Assembly (NCBI GenBank): GCA_029465975.1
Contig: CM055749.1
Coordinates: 13,415,898-13,479,897, forward strand
DNA from: Dallia pectoralis
Lineage: Eukaryota > Chordata > Actinopteri > Esociformes > Umbridae
Direction of reading: 5' to 3'
Length of the DNA stretch: 64,000 nt
Positions within the stretch are counted from its first letter, which is position 1. Each line of letters starts with the position of its first letter. Made by a program: the position numbers and the translations under genes. The notes beneath the pieces were generated by a model. The model was given only the letters and a program-made list of their open reading frames with translations. It did no database searches and was not told where the DNA came from. Positions 48,511-58,640 of this stretch are shown in pieces.

Positions 48511-49225
48511 CACTGAAGCAATTCAACTGCTCCTCTGTGACAGAGCAAATGGCAGAACGTCCTGTGTTTCTGTCACACTGAAGCAATTCAACTGTTCCTC
48601 TGTGACAGAGCAAATGGCAGAACGCCCTGTGTTTCTGTCACACTGAAGCAATTCAACTGCTCCTCTGTGACAGAGCAAATGGCAGAACGTCCTGTGTTTC
48701 TGTCACACTGAAGCAATTCAACTGTTCCTCTGTGACAGAGCAAATGGCAGAACGTCCTGTGTTTCTGTCACACTGAAGCAATTCAACTGCTCCTCTGTGA
48801 CAGAGCAAATGGCAGAACGTCCTGTGTTTCTGTCACACTGAAGCAATTCAACTGCTCCTCTGTGACAGAGCAAATGGCAGAACGTCCTGTGTTTCTGTCA
48901 CACTGAAGCAATTCAACTGTTCCTCTGTGACAGAGCAAATGGCAGAACGCCCTGTGTTTCTGTCACACTGAAGCAATTCAACTGTTCCTCTGTGACAGAG
49001 CAAATGGCAGAACGTCCTGTGTTTCTGTCACACTGAAGCAATTCAACTGCTCCTCTGTGACAGAGCAAATGGCAGAACGTCCTGTGTTTCTGTCACACTG
49101 AAGCAATTCAACTGCTCCTCTGTGACAGAGCAAATGGCAGAACGTCCTGTGTTTCTGTCATACTGAAGCAATTCAACTGCTCCTCTGTGACAGAGCAAAT
49201 GGCAGAACGTCCTGTGTTTCTGTCG
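48511..49225. repeat. 65-bp minisatellite in probable pde3b 3' UTR, 11 copies
   Basis: The period is exactly 65 bp. The unit contains CACTGAAGCAATTCAACTG, TCCTCTGTGACAGAGCAAAT and GGCAGAACGTCCTGTG. Copies differ mainly at ACTGCTCC/ACTGTTCC and ACGTCC/ACGCCC. Each has the short hairpin CTCTG-TGA-CAGAG. Confidence 0.96.
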
Positions 49226-49617
49226 TTCCACTCCTGCTGCCATGCTGGCTGGACATCATCTTAACCTTCTTAAGACCTCACTGTAGAATTGGGATCCTTG
49301 ATTGTCAGTTCACTACATTTTGTACATGGAGATCTCCTGGTTATTCTTTTAACAGAACAGTGAATGTGTTTTATACGCATTGCAGTCGGCATTGTTTTTA
49401 CAAACTCTGTCTAACCTGGTTGATTTATTTCACTCATTTAGCAGAAACAATAGATCTTTGCCAGACCCACAGAGGCCAGTGCTTAGTGTTTTTCAGGGTT
49501 TTACTTTGACTTTGGCGTCGTTTTCCTTATGCTCTATATCATAATGCAGGTTTAATACTAATAGCTCTATTTTTGTCGGTATGAACTCAAGGCATTCCAC
49601 TAGAAGAAAACACGTTC

Positions 49618-49623
49618 AATAAA
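49618..49623 (+). terminator. Candidate polyadenylation signal for pde3b
   Basis: Canonical AATAAA 2.4 kb after the stop codon, with a second at 49685-49690. Use is inferred from position only. Confidence 0.35.
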
Positions 49624-50226
49624 GGAGAAGGCGGGTCTGCAAGCCAAGCTCCCTCATCACTTTATCAATTAGATTTCTCTGGTGAATAAAGTTCTCAAAT
49701 AGGCAGTGCAAATCAAACAAGTATATTTAAAGATAAAAAGAATATGAATGTGCACATTTTACTACCAAACAAGTGTTTAGCCTCTGCACAAAAAGAGTAT
49801 CTGCATATAAATATATTATATTTTTTAATTAATCAACAGAATGCATCTGTTTTCTACACACAGCTGACATACTGTATATTGTACATTGAGACCCTGTAAT
49901 TATCCTCCTATTTCCAGAGTTTTTATCTCATATTACAGTTGTGGAATTGTGGGATTTGGTGTTTTTCATTTGGGTTTAGCTTTTTTCTGATCGTTATCAT
50001 AACCACTCATTATTTTGTTGATTGTCTATTAACTCTCTGTGGACTACTTAGTTGATCCATTCACCTAACCAGTGCCAAAATGTCCTCACTCACCACCCAG
50101 TGCTCAGCCTCTGGGCCCACATAACCTGGGCTTAAACCCTGAGTTCTTTATGGTTGGCCAATTTGGACTGTTAGAACTCAAGACCCCAATCAGACGCTGC
50201 TCGTGCAGCCTAGCCTAGGTGTTGTG

Positions 50227-50345
50227 GAGAGTTCATTTGGACCCCTAATTATTGAACCCTACATCAGTCCTGTCAGATGAGTGACAGTTCATTTGGACCC
50301 CTAATTATTGAACCTTACATCAGTCCTGTCAGATGAGTGACAGTC
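50227..50345. repeat. Two-copy 58-bp tandem duplication
   Basis: GTTCATTTGGACCCCTAATT ... CAGTCCTGTCAGATGAGTGA occurs twice in tandem with a single C/T difference in GAACC(C/T)TACATC. Confidence 0.9.
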
Positions 50346-50667
50346 AGACTTAAGTTCTGTCGTTTGTGTTCTTGATTGAACTGATGGCCAACTCAGCCTC
50401 TACACATCCACCTGTATTGTATGTTTCATTATGTGGTAAAAGTACGGCTAACTGTGGAGTCTCGCAAACCACAGTGCCCTCAAATTGTCTTGTCATGACT
50501 ACATCTACAGTATGAATGGCTGTTACCCTTATGTAGCAATTAAATCTTATATGTATGTCTGATGTAACCCTTCATATTTCAATTGTGGGGATTTTTTTGT
50601 TGTTATTTATAGCGGTCATAAAACACCATCCCAATAATAACTATTCTCTATATCATTCATTCAATTG

Positions 50668-50678
50668 TGGTGTGTGTG

Positions 50679-50749
<71 letters not shown>
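50668..50749. repeat. (GT)n microsatellite
   Basis: About 82 bp of GT with a single GC interruption. Confidence 0.98.
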
Positions 50750-50751
<2 letters not shown>

Positions 50752-53069
50752 GTTTATGGTTAGGTTACTCTTTGATTTAGGCATTACTATATAGGATAGT
50801 TACTAGATAGTGATGGTTAGGTTACTGGAACATTTCTCATAGTCTTTGTATTGTCAGACACCAGAAACCGATCTGAAGAATCTAGAGGCCAAACAGACAG
50901 ATTGTCAGATGCTAATAATGCAAACGAACACACCTGCCAAGTAAGAAAAGGCGGCGAAGCTAATTGTCAAAAAAAATGTGTACCCCTATTTCTAAATGGT
51001 TCATCTGATGAACATCACCTGACATGATATGTTTACCCCATTGTCATTACATTATTTAAGTCTAAAGTGCTGGAATACTGAGCCAAAACAGTCAAACCAG
51101 GACTGGATGTGTGCCTGTAACAAAGATTAAAACCAGATTGGACCCCACAAGTTTTTTTGTTAAGTCCCCGCTAGTGAAAATAGGAATTTGATTATTCGTT
51201 TAGGGCAATGTAAGTATATGAAGGTCAAAAGTATTGTGGTACTCGTTAATATTTAAATGAGAATTGGCTGATAGAAATTACATGATTTAAGTGTTTGATA
51301 TTACGTTGAGGTTACTTTCTATAATAGACAAAACTTTAAAAAATCTGTTTTAAAAAATACATAAAGAAAAACTTGCTCAAGGGCCTGAATTGAGGATTTA
51401 AAATAATAATAATTGGTCATAGTCCATGTTCTGATATTTATTGTGGAAACTGAGTGGGTCAACCCAGATGGACACAAGTTATGAACACACAATTGATATT
51501 CACTTTAAGAGCATCTGCTGAATAAAAAAGAATCGCTAAACATACCTTGTCCTTAGAAAACACACAATTAGTGCTATGAACCACACAGCTGTTTGTGGGA
51601 GTGTGCTCAGTCCGAAGGACAAATGCCCTTCAATGTAACTGTACTCTAACTTTGCCCTTAAGTAGGTCCAATCATTGTCTCAAAGGCTACATTCACACAA
51701 CCAAACACAATTATGATTTCTCCACTAAATTGGGTTTTGACCATTCAGATCAGCTCTGTTGCCCAAAAATGGGAAAATATAACGATTATGCTGAGTATAT
51801 GCAGCCAAGGTTTTCACTATAGACCCCCCCTGACCACAACCACAGTTTAAACACTGATGTTTATTCAAATGAATGCAATGCCAGTTTCAACATTTCCAAT
51901 GAGCACAGACAGGGCACCCATCCAAACTACCTCAGTGTAACGTTCTTAGAACTGTAGTTAGTCGGAACGCCAGCTGCCAGGAATTGCCCGAAGCTTCTAG
52001 CAATACATGAGAAAACTCGATAAGTCGAATATTTTCTCAGAAAAGCATCGCGCTGGAGTCTTTTTTCAGCCCTTTGAGTCTGTTGCGTACAGGGTGGAGG
52101 TAATTCAAGGCAATGGATGAAACCCCAAGGTTCGTTCCAAATTAACATTCTTCATGTCAGAATAACGTTTTGAGATAAATATGTTCAGCAGTATAAATGC
52201 TAAATGTTGAATAGATTAGAGCAAAATAGCATGCGGACGATACAAAATGTCAACTATAAACATAACAAAATACAAAATAAAAAAATAGTTAAAGCACCAA
52301 CATGGCATTGTTACAACAATGTATGACCATATTAAAACATAAAAAAACACAGCAAGACGTTTTCAATGAACAGACATTCCAATCACATTCTGAGAAGGCA
52401 TTTCCTAAGGAGGTTTCCCTAGAGATGAGTTCAGACGTTCATTCGGATGAGTTTCACTGTTCGTTAAAACAGGCTGGACATGTGGCGCTGACCCAGTTGG
52501 AACACCATGTCTGGTGCTTTCTAGGGAAGTCGGCCAGTCTACCTATTTTTACCTATCAGCTGAAGTGAACGCATATTAGCTTAATGTTTCAGTTTCTCCC
52601 TCGGGCAAGCTGAGAAAGAAAAAACAGGGCTAAGGACCATCATAGAGGTCCTTCCTGTAATACTCCACATAAGATGCATTTCAAATGTAATTTGAATTAT
52701 TTTATATAAAAAAGTTGTATCGCAAATTCAACAGTGAATCATATTATATTGTCTAAATATTCGTCCTTCTGATCATAGCGATTATATTTACTAAGAGGTT
52801 CAACCTGAACTCTCCCTATCTCACCAGATTCGTCTCTGGTGATTCTGTGACTACAAATATTGCTGTGCAAACATGCTATTGCTCAGAAAAGACCATCAGC
52901 TGATATTTAGATAGTAGCAGTTCTGTGTAAAACACTGGAGTTCAGACCCGGTAGGTCAGTTCTGGTGACTGTATGCGTCAGGGCAGTGACGAGGGAGTCC
53001 AATCCCTAGTCAGTCCCGGGGCTTGTTCTGACTAGTCCACCCCCCGGGGCAGTGCCTTCTGAGAACCTG

Positions 53070-53251
53070 TCACTGCTGTCTACGGACGGCACAGATGGAG
53101 TAAGGCAGCGGCTGCAGGGTCATGCCCAGTTTGGGGGTAAGGCTTGGCACTTTGCCATTGGGGAACTGCAGGTGGAAGCGCTGCAGCAAAGTGGTGAAGA
53201 ACAGGAACATCTCCATTCTGGCCAGCTGCTCTCCCAGACAGTGACGCCTTC
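53070..53251 (-). CDS. cyp2r1: cyp2r1 exon 5 (terminal)
   Basis: 182 nt from acceptor TTCTCCTCAG to TGA. It contains RRHCLGEQLARMEMFLFF, with the Cys thiolate heme ligand, and ends GMTLQPLPYSICAVRRQQ. This resembles the mammalian GMTLQPQPY...CAERR terminus. Confidence 0.96.
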
Positions 53252-56200
53252 CTGAGGAGAAATAACACAATATGTATTGAGCTTGGTGACCATTAAGCAG
53301 AACTTTGTATCGACTACCTCTATTCTAGTCACAATCATTTAGTGACAGCCACTGACTATATTTACTGAACATTCAACCCAATATCCCCTACAGTATGTTC
53401 TGTACTCAATGACATGTTTTATTGATAGTTAATATGTGTATATAGAAGGTTTACGAAATTAGAATATATGTTAGTCTGATTATATACCTAGAAAAGGGTT
53501 GCATTTGATCATTTGTTTAGTTGGAACTGACATGGGGTGTTTTTCTGTTCTAATAACATGTCCTGGTAATAATGGCAACGTTTTCATTGGCCACTGGAAC
53601 AGGCTTGTCCATCACTCTATTAAATAGGTGCCCAGATGGATTACTCAGCCGTCAGATAGTTATAGCACAGGCTCCTGGCCATTTTATTAGATATGAATAA
53701 TCGTCTGTTCAATTAAATTATGCCATAGCTAATTAGCATGCCGATTGATATTTTAGAATGAAATTGTCCACCACTATTAGTTCTGCATTTGAAAATCACA
53801 ATCTGAATTAAGCAGTAAGTTCAAAGAAGCCCAGCTCACCCAGAGAGAAAGGTAGGAATGCCTCTCTGCGGACAAAGTTGCCATTGCCGTCCAGGAAGCG
53901 CTGTGGTGAAAACGTTCCAGGGTCACGCCAGTACTTCTCATCAAAGTGCACGGAGTACAGGTTGGTGATGACCATGGTGCCTTTGGGGATGGTGTAGCCG
54001 CTCACAAGTGCATCCTGGGAAGTGGCACGGAAGATGCCCAGGGGTACAATGTTACAGAAGCGCAGGACCTCATGTAGCACTGCTTCCACGTAGGGCATCC
54101 TCTGTTTGTCCTCCAGCGAGGGGGGCTTTCCATTGACCAGGACACTGTCAATCTCTTTATGCACTTTCTCTACACAGACAAGAAACACCGGCAGGAAACT
54201 GTCAATACCTTATCATAAGTGTTGTGCTTTCTCAACTATTTTCTAGTATCAGGGAAGCAGATAGCATTTGACACACAAACACGCCCTTGTCTGGGATCCC
54301 ACAACTCTCCAATAGAGCGCCAAAATCTAACCAAACAAAAGTCTATTAAAAAGTAAACTTAATTCACCCAACGTTAGACCCGGGCACTTTGCAAGCAAGA
54401 TGCCTTTAGAAACGGTTATTACTCACATAGTCAATTAACCCAAAGAATCGGGAGAGTATGGTTTAGTGTGAACTATGAACGTTATGATGCCTGCATAGGG
54501 ATGTGGACGTGCTGTTACGTAAGGATAAGGCATGCTGCACTGACCTTGGATGTCCGGGTAGAGTGCCATGTAGAGCATGGCCCAGCGTAGGGTGTTGGTG
54601 GTTGTTTCTGTGCCCGCAATGATGAGCTCTCCCACGGAGTAGATCAGGTTCTCCTTGGAGAACGTGCTGCCCGAGTCACCGACGTTCTGCTCCAACTCGT
54701 CCAGGTAGGCATCGATGTAGTGGCGCGGGGCATGGCGCGCTCTGCCCTGCGAGAAGCGCTCGATGATGCGCAGCAGGAAGTCGTAGACCTTGGCCGCGTT
54801 GCAGAACAGCTTCTGGTGCTTCCCAAACGGGAGGTACTCGATCCAGGGGAAGGCGTTGTAGAGGAAGGCCCAGCAGCTGACGGCCAACTCCACGTTCTCG
54901 CTGAAGAGCTTGATCATGCGCTGGAACTCGAGGTCGTCGTACGTGAAACGTTCGCCGAAAATGATCAGGTTGGTGATGTTGGATACGGCGTTGGTGACCA
55001 GGTGCTTCGGGTTGAAGGGTTTCCCTTTGTGGTCATCTATGGCGTCCACAAGAAACATACACTCTTCAGAGATTTTGAGCTCAAATGACTTTTGAGCACT
55101 GCCAAAGTAGCGAAAGGAGTTGCTGGCCAGTTTGCGGTGTTCAATCCATCCTCTGCCAAATTTTGCATTCAGAAGTCCTGAGAAAGACGGATAGATTGGA
55201 GCAGGCATGAGACTTTCAGAAGAGGCTTACATTCTGAGCATGTGTGAGACGTGACATGACATGACATTTGATACTGGATAACCTCAAGAGGAGACCAATT
55301 TTTATCTCAATAGCATCAAGTAGGCATAACAATATAGCATTTCAATGTTTAAAATCTAAGTGACTTTCTTACCTCCCATTTTGGTCATTTTCTTAAATAA
55401 CGGTAGAGACGGGCGGTCAGCAAATACATCACTTTGGTGGTACAGGCATTCTTTAACGGCATCATATCCATTCAGCACCAAGGCGGAATAGCCTCCCAAA
55501 TCGAGACTAAAAATCTGGGGGAAATCACTGGCATTAATTGGCAGTGAAACAGAAAAGACTGCTATAAAAACATGCTGTACATTTTGTAATAATCCGGTTA
55601 TTATCGAACGTGACGAAAAAAACTTGGGTTATAAATTGAACAAAAAGAGAACAAGTCCAGTTATAGATCGCATGTTAAAGCTGAGTTGGCCACTCCAGAA
55701 CCTACTGTAGCGTCCGGAGGGGGAATTGAACATCCCATTATGAGGGCGAGTGGCGGCACCACCAGGGTCACTACAGTATTTTGGACATTATAGGCTTTGG
55801 CTGCATTCAACAAGAAAGGAGATCCACCTTTGACGCACATAATGCGGGTGGTGTGTAGGTATGCGCAAGTGTGTGTTGCACGAATAATGCATGTTTGCGC
55901 ACTATTTTGCACACAATTTTGCGCACGATTTAGCTTTTTCTCTCACTACACTCAATCCAAAACTCTGGAGGCATATAAATAAACCCGCAGTAATACTTGT
56001 TAAACCAGTTTAATTGTGCACATATAAACTACACGGGGGGGATGCGCAACAGAGAACAAGCCCAGGCTCAAGCCCCTTACGCGTATAGATATAGGTGCCG
56101 TACCTGCCCGTGGATCTCACTCTGTTTCTTCAAGAAGACATGCGGTTCCGTAGCGAGAGACATGATGTTTCCTATGACAGGAATGGGTGACGGTCCAGGG

Positions 56201-56343
56201 GGGAATCCCTGGGGTCTCCTCTGCTTCAGAAGCTGCCGTATCAGCAATAGAAAAAGAAGGGTAATAAGTAAACTGCACAGACCCAGGAAAGCCTGTCCCT
56301 GGGACACCGCTGAGACCAGAGATGGTAACCTTAATGACACCAT
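53070..56343 (-). CDS. cyp2r1: Vitamin D 25-hydroxylase, cytochrome P450 2R1 (complete, 5 exons)
   Basis: Microsomal P450 that 25-hydroxylates vitamin D, the first activation step (family knowledge). Minus-strand join: 56343-56104, 55514-55373, 55177-54545, 54169-53840, 53251-53070. All introns are GT-AG, phases agree, and the sum is 1,527 nt (508 codons plus TGA), close to the usual 501 residues. In order it shows an N-terminal membrane anchor, a Pro-rich hinge (GFPPGPSPIPVIGN), I-helix AGTETT, ExxR in HEVLRFC, a PERF-like SPQRF, and heme ligand loop FSLGRRHCLGE. NAVSNITNLIIFGERFTYDD and NIVPLGIF are CYP2R1-type sequence. The gene converges on pde3b, as expected for this vertebrate block. 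Confidence 0.97.
53840..54169 (-). CDS. cyp2r1: cyp2r1 exon 4
   Basis: 330 nt, phase 1 to 1. The acceptor is GTCTGTGTAG and the donor CTCTGG|GTGAGC. It includes KVHKEIDSVL, K-helix EAVLHEVLRFC (ExxR), NIVPLGIFRATS, TNLYSVHFDEKYWRDP and SPQRFLD. The donor splits the codon just before the heme-binding GRRHCLG. Confidence 0.96.
54545..55177 (-). CDS. cyp2r1: cyp2r1 exon 3
   Basis: 633 nt, phase 1 to 1. The acceptor is CTTTCTCAG and the donor TCCAAG|GTCAGT. It contains GRGWIEHRKLASNSFRYFG, NAVSNITNLIIFGERF, NAFPWIEYLPFGKH, AYLDELEQN and the oxygen-activating I-helix GELIIAGTETTTN. It is notably GC-rich compared with its surroundings. Confidence 0.96.
55373..55514 (-). CDS. cyp2r1: cyp2r1 exon 2
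   Basis: 142 nt, phase 0 to 1. The acceptor is TTTCCCCCAG and the donor GGGAG|GTAAGA. It reads IFSLDLGGYSALVLNGYDAV, then HQSDVFADRPSLPLF and KKMTKMG, matching the substrate-access and B-C region of CYP2R1. Confidence 0.94.
56104..56343 (-). CDS. cyp2r1: cyp2r1 exon 1
   Basis: 80 codons from the chosen ATG to donor GGCAG|GTACGG. It encodes a hydrophobic anchor at about residues 19-35, then IRQLLKQRRP and the Pro-rich hinge. The chosen ATG has A at -3 and G at +4. An in-frame ATG 25 codons upstream (56416-56418) would add a polar, Arg-rich stretch before the anchor; family length favours the inner start. Confidence 0.9.
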
Positions 56344-56709
56344 ATTGTTCTGTCTCTCTGCTGTCTCGACTGAACCTCTCCTGCCTGAAGCTGATCTCCA
56401 GGTTATATCATCTTGCATGCTGTATCCCCCGCCTCTAAAAGGCTCAGATTGGCCAGCAGTTCAACTTGATCAATTATCCATACACTTTGATCAGAGGCGA
56501 TTAACCAAATGTAAGTGTGCCATTTCTGAGAAGTGTATTTCTAAATTGGGACAATTTCTAGATTCCTGGTTATCTGATCACCTGCAGGCAGCAGCACAGG
56601 AGGCCACACAGTTTGAGTTGGTAACTAAATACAACTCATATGTCTGATACAATGGTAAGCTAATGATTTGCCTGTCTTGTAAAAATACATTGATAATGGC
56701 ATTATGCCG
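56344..56709 (-). promoter_or_regulatory. cyp2r1 5' UTR and proximal promoter region
   Basis: Sequence upstream of the chosen start. A GC-rich AGGCGGGGG box (plus strand CCCCCGCCT near 56,427) lies about 85 bp upstream. There is no TATA box at an obvious spacing. The first transcribed base is not determined. Confidence 0.35.
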
Positions 56710-58640
56710 TACACTGATGTGCCAAAACATTGTGACCACATTATGGAACATTAGACATAATATGCAGTTGGTCCTCTGCCATACGAGTGCATGGATTCTA
56801 CTAGACCCCTGAAGGTGTCCTGTGGTATCTGGCACCAAGACATTAGACAGTAGACCCATTAAGATGTCCTGCGGTATCTGGCATCAACACATTAGAAAGT
56901 AGACCCCTGATGGTGTCCTGTGGTATCTGGCACCAAGACATTAGACAGTAGACCCATTAAGGTGTCCTGTGGTATCTGGCATCAACACATTATACAGTAG
57001 ACCCATGAAGGTGTCCTGTGGTATCTGGAATTAAGACATTAGACAGTAGACCCCTGAAGGTGTCCTGTGGTATCTGGCACCAATACATTAGACAGTAGAC
57101 CCCTGAAGGTGTCTTCTGGTATCTGGCATTAAGACATTAGACAGTAGACCCCTGTAGGTGTCCTGTGGTATCTGGCACCAAGACATTAGACAGTAGACCC
57201 CTGAAGGTGTCCTGTGGTATCTGGCACCAATGCATTAGACAGTAGACCGCTGTAGGTGTTCTGTGGTATCTGGCACCAACACATTAGACAGTAGACCCCT
57301 GTAGGTGTCCTGTGGTATCTGGCACCAAGACATTAGACAGACCCCTGAAGGTGTCCTGTGGTATCTGGCACCAATACATTAGAAAGTAGACCCCTGATGG
57401 TGTCCTGTGGTATCTGGCACCAAGACATTAGACAGTAGACCCATTAAGGTGTCCTGTGGTATCTGGCATCAACACATTATACAGTAGACCCCTGAAGGTG
57501 TCCTGTGGTATCTGGAATTAAGACATTAGACAGTAGACCCCTGAAGGTGTCTTGTGGTATCTGGCATTAAGACATTATACAGTAGACCCCTGAAGGTGTC
57601 CTGTGGTATCTGGCCCAATACATTAGACAGTAGACCCCTGAAGGTGTCTTGTGTTATCTGGCATTAAGACATTAGACAGTAGACCTCTGTAGGTGTCCTG
57701 TGGTATCTGGCACCAAGACATTAGACAGTAGACCCCTGAAGGTGTCCTGTGGTATCTGGCACCAATGCATTAGACAGTAGACCCCTGTAGGTGTCCTGTG
57801 GTATCTGGCACCAACACATTAGACAGTAGACCCCTGTAGGTGTCCTGTGGTATCTGGCACCAATACATTAGACAGTAGACCCCTGTAGGTGTCCTGTGGT
57901 ATCTGGCACCAACACATTAGACAGTAGACCCCTGTAGGTGTCCTGTAGTATCTGGCACCGAGACATTAGACAGCAGACCCCTGTAGGTGTCATGTGGTAT
58001 CTGGCACCAATACATTAGACAGTAGACCCCTGTAGGTGTCCTGTGGTATCTGGCACCAAGACATTAGACAGTAGACGCCTGAAGGTGTCTTCTGGTATCT
58101 GGCACCAAGAAATTTGCAGCAGTTCCTTCAAGTCCAGTAATTTGCGAAATAGAGCCGGCGTGGATCAGACTTTTTTAACTCTTCATGATCTGCCTCAAAC
58201 CATTTCCCCCCAAAACACGTGTGCAAATGTGGCAGAGCGCATTACCCTCCTGATAGAGAATAACCGGGGAATATCTATTCCCATTATGTACCTGGTCTGC
58301 AACAATGTTTATATACGTGGCTCGTGAAATGTACGTCAATTAAATGCCTGGAGCCGGGGTTCCACACTGCGCATCCCGGTTCCCTGCAATTTCCCAGGTA
58401 AACAACGCAAACGTACATGGCGGTCAACGTGATGTAATAGATATCAGGACCAGGGGACCTTCGGCCGCTCCAAAGTCCAGTCCCTCGCGTGCCCGTGGTA
58501 GGTAGGCACTTTCCACCGGGGACAGGGATCATCATTGGCACTCTGACCAATGTTCTGCTCCCGAGCCCCATAGTCACATGGTGCGAGATGACAAGTAGGC
58601 AACACTGGCATAACACGCTCAATATTTTTATTTTGAAACA
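56705..58640 (-). pseudogene. Degenerate Tc1-like element with internal minisatellite
   Basis: The left end TACACTGATGTGCCAAAACA (56,709) is Tc1-terminus-like. Transposase-derived minus-strand sequence spans 58,640-58,075, including segments matching the teleost Tc1 family (plus strand CCTGGTCTGCAACAATGTTT and GGACAGGGATCATCATTGGC). The transposase tail segment is expanded to about 1.3 kb by the 49-bp array. Stops and frameshifts rule out function. Confidence 0.8.
56797..58112. repeat. 49-bp minisatellite derived from a Tc1 transposase tail, about 26 copies
   Basis: The unit contains AGACCCCTGAAGGTGTCCTG, TGGTATCTGGCACCAAGACA and TTAGACAGT. On the minus strand the conserved part encodes LVPDTTGHLQG, a Tc1 transposase C-terminal segment also present at 13.0 kb. 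Copies differ by AAGACA/AATACA/AACACA and GAAGG/GTAGG variants in block patterns. Confidence 0.95.

Larger units (their letters stand above)
47213..49690 (+). other. pde3b: Probable 3' UTR of pde3b
   Basis: About 2.5 kb after the stop with no recognisable coding signal, ending near AATAAA hexamers at 49618 and 49685. It contains the 65-bp x 11 array at 48,511-49,225. The true cleavage site cannot be seen; an earlier one is possible. Confidence 0.45.
49691..53069. other. Intergenic region between convergent pde3b and cyp2r1
   Basis: 3.4 kb, presumably including the cyp2r1 3' UTR at its right end. It holds a 58-bp duplication at about 50,227-50,345 and a (GT)n tract at 50,668-50,749. No coding similarity was found. 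Confidence 0.7.
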
